64,000 bases of DNA, from the NCBI GenBank assembly GCA_034926635.1, contig JAYFQX010000006.1:95565-159564 (forward strand), in the 5' to 3' direction. Shown piece by piece: positions 25,970-34,478 of the stretch. This DNA is from Christensenella sp034926635 (GTDB lineage Bacteria > Bacillota > Clostridia > Christensenellales > Christensenellaceae). The notes under the pieces were generated by a model. The model ran no database searches. It saw only the letters and a program-made list of their open reading frames with translations, and was not told the origin of the DNA. Each line of letters begins with the position of its first letter. The stretch's first letter is position 1. A program made the position numbers and the translations under genes.

Positions 25970-26899
25970 TCAGGCTTTGTTGTCGCAGCCCAAAACGTCT
26001 ACAATTTTGTGGGCAACCATCTGTTTGATGGCTTCGCGCGCAGGTTTCAAATACTGACGCGGGTCAAAATCAGCCGGATGCTCTGCCATGTATTTACGAA
26101 TGGTACCTGTCATGGCAAGACGCAGGTCAGAATCAATGTTGATTTTGCAGACCGCGCTTTGTGCTGCCTGACGCAGCAGGTTTTCCGGTACGCCCTGCGC
26201 TCCGGGCATGTCTCCGCCGTATTTGTTGATCATTTCCACAAATTCCGGAACAACGGAAGACGCGCCGTGCAGAACGATTGGGAATCCGGGCAGGATCTCC
26301 GTAACTTTTTCGAGAATGTCAAAACGCAGTTTAGGCTCGCCTTTGAATTTGAAAGCGCCGTGGCTTGTACCAATGGCAATTGCAAGGCTGTCTACGCCGG
26401 TTTTGGTCGCGAATTCATATACTTCTTCCGGACGTGTGTAAGAGGAATCTTCAGCAGAAACCTGTACTTCGTCCTCTACGCCCGCAAGGCGTCCAAGCTC
26501 GCCTTCTACAACGACCCCGCGCTCATGTGCATATTCCACAACGCGTTTGGTTACGGCGATGTTTTCCTCAAAAGGAAGATGCGAACCGTCGATCATAACG
26601 GAAGTGAAACCGCCGTCAATGCAGGACTTGCAGGTGTCAAAGCTGTCGCCGTGATCAAGGTGCAGGCAGATCGGCAGACCGGTATCCTCAAGAGCGGCCT
26701 CTACGAGCTTTTTGAGATAGGTCGGGTTTGCGTAGTTGCGCGCACCCTTGGAAACCTGAAGGATCAGCGGCGCGTTTAAATCTTTTGCAGCCTCGGTGAT
26801 CCCTTGGATGATCTCCATGTTGTTTACGTTGAAAGCACCGATGGCATAACCGCCGTCGTAAGCCTTCTTAAACATTTCGGTTGTTGTTACTAATGGCAT
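25970..26899 (-). CDS. fba: Class II fructose-bisphosphate aldolase
   Basis: 309-residue zinc aldolase splitting fructose 1,6-bisphosphate into DHAP and GAP in glycolysis. Seen are CLHLDHGDSFDTCK (Asp and zinc-binding His), DGSHLPFEEN, ELGRLAGVEDEV, GTSHGAFKF and VLHGASS (further metal and phosphate sites). The ATG at 26899 lies behind AAGGAGG. The frame stays open upstream but would run through the promoter at 26940-26968, so the longer start is rejected. Divergent from gap. Confidence 0.96.
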   Translation of the reverse strand: MPLVTTTEMFKKAYDGGYAIGAFNVNNMEIIQGITEAAKDLNAPLILQVSKGARNYANPTYLKKLVEAALEDTGLPICLHLDHGDSFDTCKSCIDGGFTSVMIDGSHLPFEENIAVTKRVVEYAHERGVVVEGELGRLAGVEDEVQVSAEDSSYTRPEEVYEFATKTGVDSLAIAIGTSHGAFKFKGEPKLRFDILEKVTEILPGFPIVLHGASSVVPEFVEMINKYGGDMPGAQGVPENLLRQAAQSAVCKINIDSDLRLAMTGTIRKYMAEHPADFDPRQYLKPAREAIKQMVAHKIVDVLGCDNKA

Positions 26900-26939
26900 A
26901 GGTAAATCCTCCTTAAAAATATTCCTTCCAGACATCATT

Positions 26940-26968
26940 AGTATACTATCAAAAAAAAAAAATGACAA
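26940..26968 (-). promoter_or_regulatory. Promoter of fba
   Basis: On the minus strand: -35 TTGTCA (26968-26963), 17-base T-rich spacer, -10 TATACT (26945-26940). Leader about 35 bases. Confidence 0.82.
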
Positions 26969-27172
26969 CTGTAACGCTACGAGATTAAAAAATAACTTAT
27001 TAAATTTTTCGGAAATAATAAAGATAAAATGACCGTATATTATAATGAAAAAGATTTATATTCAAATGGTATGCCCACGGAAGAAAAGCATTGCTGTTTT
27101 TATTGAGAAATAGCGCTTGAAACAATTCTGACTGAAATACTTTTTTGCCTGTGAAAAAACAATCAAAAGCGG

Positions 27173-27201
27173 TTGCAAAACAATATGCAATCACATATAA
27201 T
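27173..27201 (+). promoter_or_regulatory. Promoter of gap
   Basis: -35 TTGCAA (27173-27178), 17-base spacer, perfect -10 TATAAT (27196-27201). The rest of the 364-base fba-gap gap (26969-27172) is AT-rich and I see no further element in it. Confidence 0.8.
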
Positions 27202-27263
27202 AGAACATGTACGCAAAAAATAAAGCAAAATTTATTTTTATTTCTTAGGAGGTTTTTTCTATT

Positions 27264-28268
27264 ATGGCTATTAAAGTTGGTATTAACGGTTTCGGCAGAA
27301 TCGGAAGACTGGTTTTCCGCGCTTCCGTAGACAATCCGAACATCCAGGTGGTTGGCATCAATGATCCTTTCATCGATCCCAAATACATGGAGTACATGCT
27401 CAAGTACGACACGGTTCACGGTCGGTTTAATGGCGAAGTATCCTATACGGATCATTCGATCATTGTAAACGGCAACGAAATCAAAGTGTTCGACAAAATG
27501 AACCCCGTTGAAATCCCGTGGGGCGAAATCGGCGCTGATTACGTAGTGGAATCCACAGGCGTATTTACGACAAAAGAAAAGGCACAGGCGCATCTTGACG
27601 CCGGCGCAAAACAGGTTGTTATCTCTGCTCCTTCGGCGGATGCTCCGATGTTCGTAATGGGCGTTAACAACAAAACGTATGATCCGTCCATGACGATCGT
27701 TTCCAACGCTTCGTGCACAACGAACTGCCTTGCTCCTCTGGCGAAAGTCATCAATGACAAGTTCGGTCTTGCAGAAGGCTTGATGACAACGGTACACGCA
27801 ACAACAGCGACACAGAAGACGGTTGACGGTCCTTCCAAGAAAGACTGGAGAGGCGGCCGTGCTGCTTCCGGCAATATCATTCCTTCTTCCACAGGCGCAG
27901 CCAAAGCGGTTGGCAAAGTTATTCCGGAACTGAACGGAAAACTGACAGGAATGTCCATGCGTGTTCCTACGCTTGACGGTTCTGTTGTTGACCTTACCTG
28001 CCGTCTTGAAAAAGGCGCTTCTTATGAAGAAGTATGCGCAGCGGTAAAAGAAGCTTGCGAAGGCGAACTGAAAGGCATCATGTCCTATACGGAAGATGCA
28101 ATCGTTTCCAGCGACATCCTCGGCGATGCTCATACGTCCATCTTCGATGCGACTGCCGGTATCGCTCTTACGGACAACTTCATGAAGTTGATTTCCTGGT
28201 ACGACAACGAGTGGGGTTATTCTAACAAGGTTCTTGATTTGATTTCTTATATTGATTCCGTGAAATAA
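27264..28268 (+). CDS. gap: Glyceraldehyde-3-phosphate dehydrogenase, type I
   Basis: 334-residue glycolytic enzyme oxidising GAP with NAD+ and phosphate. N-terminal Rossmann motif INGFGRIGR; catalytic Cys in SNASCTTNCLAP (about 151); phosphate and substrate blocks TVHATTATQK and SWYDNEWGYSNK. TAGGAGG lies before the ATG. Standalone, not in the usual gap-pgk-tpi operon, but divergent from fba. Its codon use is distinctive (many TTC/TCC/GTT), as in highly expressed genes. Confidence 0.98.
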   Translation: MAIKVGINGFGRIGRLVFRASVDNPNIQVVGINDPFIDPKYMEYMLKYDTVHGRFNGEVSYTDHSIIVNGNEIKVFDKMNPVEIPWGEIGADYVVESTGVFTTKEKAQAHLDAGAKQVVISAPSADAPMFVMGVNNKTYDPSMTIVSNASCTTNCLAPLAKVINDKFGLAEGLMTTVHATTATQKTVDGPSKKDWRGGRAASGNIIPSSTGAAKAVGKVIPELNGKLTGMSMRVPTLDGSVVDLTCRLEKGASYEEVCAAVKEACEGELKGIMSYTEDAIVSSDILGDAHTSIFDATAGIALTDNFMKLISWYDNEWGYSNKVLDLISYIDSVK

Positions 28269-28312
28269 GCTTAACAGAACGATTTTCAAGGGTTGCGCCA
28301 AACACATAAGGA

Positions 28313-28426
28313 GTGCCTCTGGTACGAAAAATGTTCGTTTGGTAAGACAACGATAAGGAAATTTAGAATCGTTATCGTACCTCTTTCAAAATGCACAAAT
28401 GCAGATTGAAAGGGGTACGATTTTTT
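28313..28426 (+). terminator. Terminator after gap, with competing upstream pairing
   Basis: The terminator stem uses 28374-28389 against 28406-28421, a 16-pair stem with one G-T, followed by T-run 28421-28426. The same GGTACGA found in its 3' arm (28414-28420) also occurs at 28321-28327 and could pair instead with TCGTACC (28375-28381), preventing termination. A short frame (GTG 28313 to TAA 28345, ten codons) overlaps the upstream copy. The rest of the 374-base gap holds the promoter at 28540. Confidence 0.7.
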
Positions 28427-28539
28427 ATGTTGATGAAGGATTTGGCGATACAAAAAACGGGGATTGTATAGATCTGTGATCCCTGCGGTCGTATAAAAAT
28501 ATGATTTTGGCGTTTATATTTTGAATTTAAGAATGTACT

Positions 28540-28568
28540 TTGAAATTCATAATAAAGTGTGCTAGACT
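28540..28568 (+). promoter_or_regulatory. Promoter of the first repeat-rich surface protein
   Basis: -35 TTGAAA (28540-28545), 17-base spacer, -10 TAGACT (28563-28568), 75 bases before the start codon. Confidence 0.6.
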
Positions 28569-28642
28569 GTTAGCACAGATTGATATAGGGTTTGGTTCAA
28601 AAATTATTTCAGGAAAATTGAATAATGTTGGGGGTGTTATTG

Positions 28643-31084
28643 ATGAAGGGGATTAAAAAGGTAATAGCGGTCGTTTTGTGCTTGTTATTGTTAATGCCGG
28701 GAGCAAATATAGCTTTTGCACAGGCGCCCGGCAATGAATTGCCGAGCATGGAACCGGCGCCGAGCGAAAGCGCCCAGCCGAGCGAAAGCGCCCAGCCGAG
28801 CGAAAGCGCCCAGCCGAGCGAAAGCGCCCAGCCGAGCGAAAGCGCCCAGCCGAGCGAAAGCGCCCAGCCAAGCGAAAGCGCCCAGCCAAGCGAAAGCGCC
28901 CAGCCGAGCGAAAGCGTTCAGCCAAGCGAAAGCGTTCAGCCGAGCGAAAGCGTTCAGCCGAGCGAAAGCGCAGGGCAAGGCGTGGTAAGCGACTTGGATG
29001 GTATGCAGCCGCTGGCAAATGATGAATGGCTTGACCTGTGGTCGGGCTGGCAGATCTATTATCAGCGATATTTATGGGAAACGCCTAAAAAAATAGGAGT
29101 CCAGTTACTGGATGTATTGACGGGATCCGACGCATATGCTTTTGTCAAACACGAAAACCAGTTTAACGACGCTCCGAGCAGCGACGAGCAGTGGGTCGTT
29201 TTTCAAATTGGACTGGAATATATTTCGGGAAGCGGTTCATTAAGCGCGGCAAGTGTGTTTTCTTCTGGCAGCGGGATGACGTTCTTCGATTATACGGGAA
29301 CCTCGAGCTTGGGGATCCTGGAAACCGCGGCTTTAAGCAGTTACCAAAGCCCTTATGACGTAACATTGTATCCGGGAGGGTATAACAGCGTGGTGATTGG
29401 CATGAGGGTCAAAAAATATCAGGGATTGCCTACGATCAAGATCCCTTATGGTCCGACGGCTTATGACGATTACTATCATAATTTTTATGCGGACTGGGAG
29501 TATGATTCGCCGGTTGCAGCAGGCGGGATCGTCTCCAATAGCGGAGCGGTAAAAGGAAATAGTTTCAGCGCTACGGCGCGGAACGTTTATGATGAAACGG
29601 GAACGATGTCCGTGAAATTTGCGGTATGGAGCAAGCCGGATCAAAGCGATCTGGTCTGGTATTGGGGCAGTGATAACGGTTACAATGGTTGGAGCGCCAA
29701 TATGGATACTTCCAATCACAGTTATCACCGGGGAACGTATAATATCCATGCATACGGGATGGACTACAGCGGGAATTACGGATTCATGGGGGCGACGACG
29801 GTGAATTTGTATCAAGACACGACCCCGCCCAAGGCCAAGGCGGTCAGTACAAATGCCGCGGTTATTTATGGGAATACATTCCAGGCTAATGCAATGCAGG
29901 TTTCGGATGAAAGCGGCGTTGCGAAGGTGGAGTTCGCGGTATGGAGCAAGCCGGATCAAAGCGACATGAAGTGGTATAACGGAAGCAACTTCCAGAATGG
30001 AAACTGGGGGATCACGGCAGATACCGCCGGTCACGGATATAACCGGGGAACTTACAATATTCACGCGTATGGGACGGATACGCAGGGAAATCGCGGATTC
30101 ATCGGCGCGACCACGGTATTTTTGTATAAAGATACGACGCCGCCGATAGCGTCAAGTATTGCGTCATCGGTCAAAAGCACTTACGGCAGCTCGTTTGAGG
30201 CATACGCCATGAACGTCAAGGATTCGGAGAGCGGCGTCAAGAGCGTGCAGTTCGCGGTGTGGAGCGCGGCGGATCAGAGCGACATTAAGTGGTATAATGG
30301 AAGTGATTTCAAAAACGGAAACTGGGGAATCACGGCAAACATTGCTAACCATAAAAATAATCGGGGAACGTACAACGTCCATGTGTATGCGACGGACGGC
30401 AGCGGAAACCGCGGGTTTCTCGGCGCGACTACGGTGGGGATGTTGAAAGATACGACGCCGCCGATGGCGTCAAGTATTGCGTCATCGGTCAAAAGCACTT
30501 ACGGCAGTTCGTTTGAAGCGTATGCGATGAACGTAAAAGACGCACAGAGCGGCATTCAAAATATACGATTTGCGGTATGGAGCGCGGCAGATCAGAGCGA
30601 CCTCCGGTGGTATAATGGAAGTGATTTCAAAAATGGGAACTGGGGAATCGCGGTAAATATCGCCAACCACGGGAATAATCGGGGAACGTACAACGTTCAT
30701 GTATACGGTATAAATGGTCAGGGCGTGTCAGGTTTCGTGGGCGCGACTACGGTAAATGTGCTCAGGGATACGACACCGCCGACGGTCACGAGCATTACAC
30801 CGGCAGTGCGGGAAACCACGGGAAATGCGTTTGAGGTATACGCGATGAATGCGAAAGATGCGCAGAGCGGTATTCAAAATATACGGTTTGCGGTATGGAG
30901 CGCGGCAGATCAGAGCGACCTCCGGTGGTATAACGGAAGCGATTTTAAAAACGGGAACTGGGGAATCACGGCAAACATTGCTAACCATAAAAATAATCGG
31001 GGAACGTACAACGTCCATGTATACGGTGTAAACGGTCAGGGCGTGTCGGGTTTTATCGGTGCGACTACAGTGCGCGTAAAATAA
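28643..31084 (+). CDS. Secreted GBS_Bsp-like repeat surface protein
   Basis: About 813 residues. A signal peptide (KKVIAVVLCLLLLMPGANIAFA) is followed by twelve PSESAQ/PSESVQ hexads, which probably span the wall. A unique domain of about 170 residues comes next (WQIYYQRYLWETPKK to GLPTIKIPYG), unassigned and possibly a cohesin/CBM-like sandwich. Five GBS_Bsp-like repeats of about 106 residues end the protein (TTPP..., FAVWS..DQSD..WY.G, NW, GTYN[IV]H.Y, GATTV). No LPxTG or SLH anchor and no catalytic motif, so adhesion or glycan binding is likely. ATG 28643 follows GGGGGT; an ATG 18 bases earlier has no ribosome site. Confidence 0.85.
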   Translation: MKGIKKVIAVVLCLLLLMPGANIAFAQAPGNELPSMEPAPSESAQPSESAQPSESAQPSESAQPSESAQPSESAQPSESAQPSESAQPSESVQPSESVQPSESVQPSESAGQGVVSDLDGMQPLANDEWLDLWSGWQIYYQRYLWETPKKIGVQLLDVLTGSDAYAFVKHENQFNDAPSSDEQWVVFQIGLEYISGSGSLSAASVFSSGSGMTFFDYTGTSSLGILETAALSSYQSPYDVTLYPGGYNSVVIGMRVKKYQGLPTIKIPYGPTAYDDYYHNFYADWEYDSPVAAGGIVSNSGAVKGNSFSATARNVYDETGTMSVKFAVWSKPDQSDLVWYWGSDNGYNGWSANMDTSNHSYHRGTYNIHAYGMDYSGNYGFMGATTVNLYQDTTPPKAKAVSTNAAVIYGNTFQANAMQVSDESGVAKVEFAVWSKPDQSDMKWYNGSNFQNGNWGITADTAGHGYNRGTYNIHAYGTDTQGNRGFIGATTVFLYKDTTPPIASSIASSVKSTYGSSFEAYAMNVKDSESGVKSVQFAVWSAADQSDIKWYNGSDFKNGNWGITANIANHKNNRGTYNVHVYATDGSGNRGFLGATTVGMLKDTTPPMASSIASSVKSTYGSSFEAYAMNVKDAQSGIQNIRFAVWSAADQSDLRWYNGSDFKNGNWGIAVNIANHGNNRGTYNVHVYGINGQGVSGFVGATTVNVLRDTTPPTVTSITPAVRETTGNAFEVYAMNAKDAQSGIQNIRFAVWSAADQSDLRWYNGSDFKNGNWGITANIANHKNNRGTYNVHVYGVNGQGVSGFIGATTVRVK
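28760..28972 (+). repeat. Tandem 18-base repeat coding PSESAQ
   Basis: Twelve units of 18 bases (consensus CCGAGCGAAAGCGCCCAG), the last one partial. The first eight are almost identical; later ones switch GCC to GTT (Ala to Val). Copy number should vary by slippage without breaking the frame. Confidence 0.95.
29520..31081 (+). repeat. Five GBS_Bsp-like repeat units
   Basis: Units begin near 29520, then at 29819, 30134, 30452 and 30770, a period of 315-318 bases. The first is the most diverged; the last three share long identical stretches. Confidence 0.9.
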
Positions 31085-31116
31085 AAAAAATTGTATATCA
31101 CATACAAATAATTTGT

Positions 31117-31163
31117 TATAATAAAAGGGTCTATTCGATATGATAAAATGGATAGATCTTTTT
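31117..31163 (+). promoter_or_regulatory. Extended -10 followed at once by a hairpin with T-run
   Basis: TG-T-TATAAT (31117-31122) is an extended -10. A dyad TTGTAT/ATACAA lies at 31091-31107. From about the predicted start point, arms 31128-31136 and 31150-31158 form a hairpin followed by TTTTT. It may end the upstream transcript, or attenuate the subtilisin transcript at its very beginning. Confidence 0.5.
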
Positions 31164-31248
31164 ATTTCTTGCAGGGGTATGCGCCAAGAGATGCGAAATT
31201 TGGGCTTGTGCGGGATAGATTATTGTATTTTTGTAAAGGTGGTAATTT

Positions 31249-34212
31249 ATGAAAAGGATATATGGCAGAAATTGTATTGTGTTCTTGCTGGTATTAATTA
31301 TCATACTCAGCATGTCGATAACGGCTTTGGCAGAAGGCGGAGTTTCTGCGGAGCCATCCTCGGAAGTTTCGGCACAATCATCTGCGGAAGTTCCCGAGCA
31401 GCCGTCCGCAGAAGTTCCCGAGCAGCCGTCCGCAGAAGTTTCTGGGGAGTCATCCGCGGAAGTTTTTGAGCAGCCGTCTGCGGCGGAAGAACCGCGGGTT
31501 GGGGATGAAAACGCGGTGGCGTATGAAGAAGGCGAGGTGCTGGTGGTCTTTGAGGAAGACAGTACGGCATTGCAGGCGATGAATGTCATCGAGGAAAACA
31601 GTGCCATAGCGGATGTGGAAGTCACCGAGAACGAAATTCATAATGATGAAGTGTTTTTGCTGAAAACAGACGAAGGAACTTCTGTGATGGAGACGGTGGA
31701 AGAGCTTAACAATAATCCCGCCGTAAAGCTGGCTCAGCCAAATTACATTTATCAACTGATGGAAGGGGAAGAAGATTACATCACCCAGACATCAACGATC
31801 AATGATCCTTATCAAAATAAGCAATGGCATTTAAGCAGCATAGGTCTCTTTGACGCATGGGACATCTCTAAAACGAATAAAACGGTAAAGGTAGCAGTGC
31901 TCGATACAGGTGTTGATATGACGCATCCGGATTTAACGGGCGTGATCGATACGGCAAATGCTTATGATGAATATAATAACTGCGACCTCTCGCTGACAGG
32001 CGATATTGCAGGACATGGAACCCATGTTGCAGGGATTATCGCGGCGCAGACAAATAATGGGATTGGCGTTTCGGGGGTTTCTTATAATGCCTCAATCGTC
32101 CCGATTAATGTTTTCTATGCCACAGAAAGCGGCGCATATGCAAATACCAGTACAATTGTTGATGCTTACGATAGAATCATGAATATTTCCGGTTTAAAAG
32201 TTATCAATATGAGCCTTGGCGGCTACGGGAGCGCGGATAACTTACTCGAACAGCGGATTAATACGGCGGCAAATAAAGGGATTCTTACCGTATGTGCGGG
32301 CGGCAATGGTGATAGCAATGGCGTAGCACATGATTGGGCTGTATATCCCTCTGATTTTGAAGCCTGCGTTTCGGTTGTCCCGCTGGATTCGTCAAATGTA
32401 AGACCGTCGTGGGCGGATTACAATAATAATAAAGATATTTCCGCACCGGGAATCTCAATCTATAGCACATATAAAGGCGGCAGTTATGGCGGAATGAGTG
32501 GATCATCTATGGCTTCTCCGGTTGTTGCGGGGGTTGCCGCACTTTTATACGCAAAGGACCTAACGCTCACGGTCAATGAAATAAAAAATATTTTATATTC
32601 GACAGCAACGGATTTAGGAACTTCGGGGAAAGACAGTTATTACGGATGGGGAAAGATTAATGCTGATAGCGCGCTGCTTGCCTTGAATGGAGAGAGGGTA
32701 AAGTCAATTTCCATTAATGTTGCAGCATCCATTGAACTGGGACAAGAAATAAATTTACAAGCAACTGTTTTGCCGGAAAGTGCTGTAAACAAAGACTTGG
32801 CATGGAGCGTGGAGTCAAGCGGCGGCAGAGCGGAAATTCTAAATAACAGTATACTTATTGGGAAGGCGCAGGGCAATGTGCGTTTATGTGCAAAGGCAAC
32901 AGATGGTTCTAATGTAACGACATACAAAACAATTATGATTAAAGATACGACAGCGCCGACCGCATCAAGCGTTCTTGCGCCGATTAAAGTGGTCTATGGT
33001 ACAAGCTATGAGGTGTACGCAATGAATGTCCAAGATGCCGGTAACGTCGCGAAGGTGGAATTCGCGGTGTGGAGCAAAGCGGATCAGAGCGACATTAAGT
33101 GGTACAGCGGGAGCGACTTTAAAAATGGGAACTGGGGAATCACCGCAAATATCGCTAACCACAATAAGAATTACGGCACATACAACGTCCATGTATACGC
33201 GACGGACGGCAGCGGGAACCGCGGATTTATCGGCGCGACCACGGTAAACGTATTGAAGGATACGGTTGCGCCTACGGCAAGAAGTATCACGGCACCAGAG
33301 CAGGAAACGTATGGAACGACATTCCTTGTAAACGCAATGAACGTGTCGGATGACCACAGCGGCGTAGTGAAGGTGGAATTCGCGGTATGGAGTAAAGCGG
33401 ATCAGAGCGACATTAAGTGGTACAGCGGGAGCGATTTTAAAAACGGGAATTGGGGGATCACGGCGAATATTGTAAACCATAAAAATAATACGGGTACATA
33501 TAACATCCATGTATACGCGACGGACGGCAGCGGGAACCGCGGATTTATCGGTGCGACCACGGTGAACGTGTTGAAAGACACAACGCCGCCGACCGCATCG
33601 AGTATTACACCGTCGGTAAGGAGCACTTATGGTAGTATGTTTGAAGCATATGCGATCAATGTGCATGATGCTCGAAGCGATGTAGCGAAGGTGGAATTCG
33701 CGGTGTGGAGCAAAGCGGATCAGAGCGACATTAAGTGGTACAGCGGGAGCGACTTTAAAAATGGGAACTGGGGGATCACCGCCAATATCGCCAACCACAA
33801 TAAGAATTACGGCACATACAACGTCCATGTATACGCGACGGACGGCAGCGGGAACCGCGGATTTATCGGTGCGACCACGGTAAACATATTGAAAGACACA
33901 ACTCCACCGACGGTAGCGAGCATTACGCCGGCTGTACGGGAAACCGGGGGTAACACGTTTGAGGTATACGCGATTAACGCGAAAGACGCGCAGAGCGGCA
34001 TTCAGAACATACGATTCGCGGTTTGGAGCGCACCGAATCAGAGCGACATTAAGTGGTATTCTGGCAGCGATTTTAAAAATGGGAACTGGGGGATCACGGC
34101 GGACATCGCCAATCATAATAACAACAGGGGTACGTACAACATCCACGTATACGCGGTCAATGGTCAGGGCGTGCAGGGCTTTGTCGGCGCGACTACGGTA
34201 AGCGTGAAGTAG
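31249..34212 (+). CDS. Secreted subtilisin-like protease with GBS_Bsp-like repeats
   Basis: 987-residue S8 peptidase. Signal peptide (about 1-28), SAEV-rich linker (about 30-80), an I9-type propeptide (about 85-170, VLVVFEEDSTALQAM to KLAQPNYIY) and a catalytic domain follow. The triad is Asp in AVLDTGVDMTHPD (about 220), His in GHGTHVAGI (about 258) and Ser in GMSGSSMASP (about 419). Next is a Big_2-like Ig domain (about 480-565) and four GBS_Bsp-like repeats. It acts outside the cell, perhaps maturing surface proteins or degrading host or dietary protein. AAAGGTGGT precedes the ATG. No sortase signal; the repeats may tether it to wall glycan (inference). Confidence 0.92.
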   Translation: MKRIYGRNCIVFLLVLIIILSMSITALAEGGVSAEPSSEVSAQSSAEVPEQPSAEVPEQPSAEVSGESSAEVFEQPSAAEEPRVGDENAVAYEEGEVLVVFEEDSTALQAMNVIEENSAIADVEVTENEIHNDEVFLLKTDEGTSVMETVEELNNNPAVKLAQPNYIYQLMEGEEDYITQTSTINDPYQNKQWHLSSIGLFDAWDISKTNKTVKVAVLDTGVDMTHPDLTGVIDTANAYDEYNNCDLSLTGDIAGHGTHVAGIIAAQTNNGIGVSGVSYNASIVPINVFYATESGAYANTSTIVDAYDRIMNISGLKVINMSLGGYGSADNLLEQRINTAANKGILTVCAGGNGDSNGVAHDWAVYPSDFEACVSVVPLDSSNVRPSWADYNNNKDISAPGISIYSTYKGGSYGGMSGSSMASPVVAGVAALLYAKDLTLTVNEIKNILYSTATDLGTSGKDSYYGWGKINADSALLALNGERVKSISINVAASIELGQEINLQATVLPESAVNKDLAWSVESSGGRAEILNNSILIGKAQGNVRLCAKATDGSNVTTYKTIMIKDTTAPTASSVLAPIKVVYGTSYEVYAMNVQDAGNVAKVEFAVWSKADQSDIKWYSGSDFKNGNWGITANIANHNKNYGTYNVHVYATDGSGNRGFIGATTVNVLKDTVAPTARSITAPEQETYGTTFLVNAMNVSDDHSGVVKVEFAVWSKADQSDIKWYSGSDFKNGNWGITANIVNHKNNTGTYNIHVYATDGSGNRGFIGATTVNVLKDTTPPTASSITPSVRSTYGSMFEAYAINVHDARSDVAKVEFAVWSKADQSDIKWYSGSDFKNGNWGITANIANHNKNYGTYNVHVYATDGSGNRGFIGATTVNILKDTTPPTVASITPAVRETGGNTFEVYAINAKDAQSGIQNIRFAVWSAPNQSDIKWYSGSDFKNGNWGITADIANHNNNRGTYNIHVYAVNGQGVQGFVGATTVSVK
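32947..34209 (+). repeat. Four GBS_Bsp-like repeat units
   Basis: Units begin at 32947, 33262, 33580 and 33898. Their central 150 bases are nearly identical to each other and to units in the autolysin gene 14 kb away. Confidence 0.92.
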
Positions 34213-34355
34213 CTATCCTATCCTCGTCAGAGAAGAAAAAGATATTAATAATGAAGTGTGTTTGAGATCAATTTTTTTAATATTTCAACAGAGAAGGAAG
34301 TGCGGTATAGTTCATAAATTATAAAATATAAGGATGAGTCGGCATTGAATATAAA

Positions 34356-34428
34356 TTGACAGTCCAGAGGCAAAAAGATATAAATAAATCATGAAAGGTT
34401 GCCAAGAAAGGCTGTTTGATGCTATAAT
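34356..34428 (+). promoter_or_regulatory. Tandem promoters of the sugar-modification operon
   Basis: P1: TTGACA (34356-34361), 17-base spacer, TATAAA (34379-34384). P2: TTGCCA (34399-34404), 18-base spacer, TATAAT (34423-34428) with TG extension. Both point to the gene at 34479. The rest of the 266-base gap shows no other element. Confidence 0.8.
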
Positions 34429-34478
34429 AAATGCTGATTTGTTTTGATGTACGATAAAAGAAAAACGGGAGAATAATC

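Noticed and set aside
27000..28307. 435-residue open frame on the minus strand opposite gap
   Set aside because: It is complementary to gap, which has perfect family motifs, promoter and ribosome site. The long frame reflects biased codon use of a highly expressed gene.
28760..28972. CRISPR array
   Set aside because: The 18-base units are contiguous, with no spacers, and encode an in-frame peptide repeat; no cas genes are near.
28716..28988. Alternative-frame protein of repeated Lys/Ala/Arg units
   Set aside because: Arises from reading the 18-base repeat in the wrong frame, lacking a ribosome site.
32965..34146. Long minus-strand frame opposite the subtilisin repeats (also at 29333, 47586 and 48612)
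   Set aside because: These frames recur with the same period as the repeats and are by-products of the repeat sequence. No ribosome sites or promoters belong to them.
28643..34212. Sortase-anchored surface proteins
   Set aside because: No LPxTG-hydrophobic-basic tail is present; both end directly after the last repeat.
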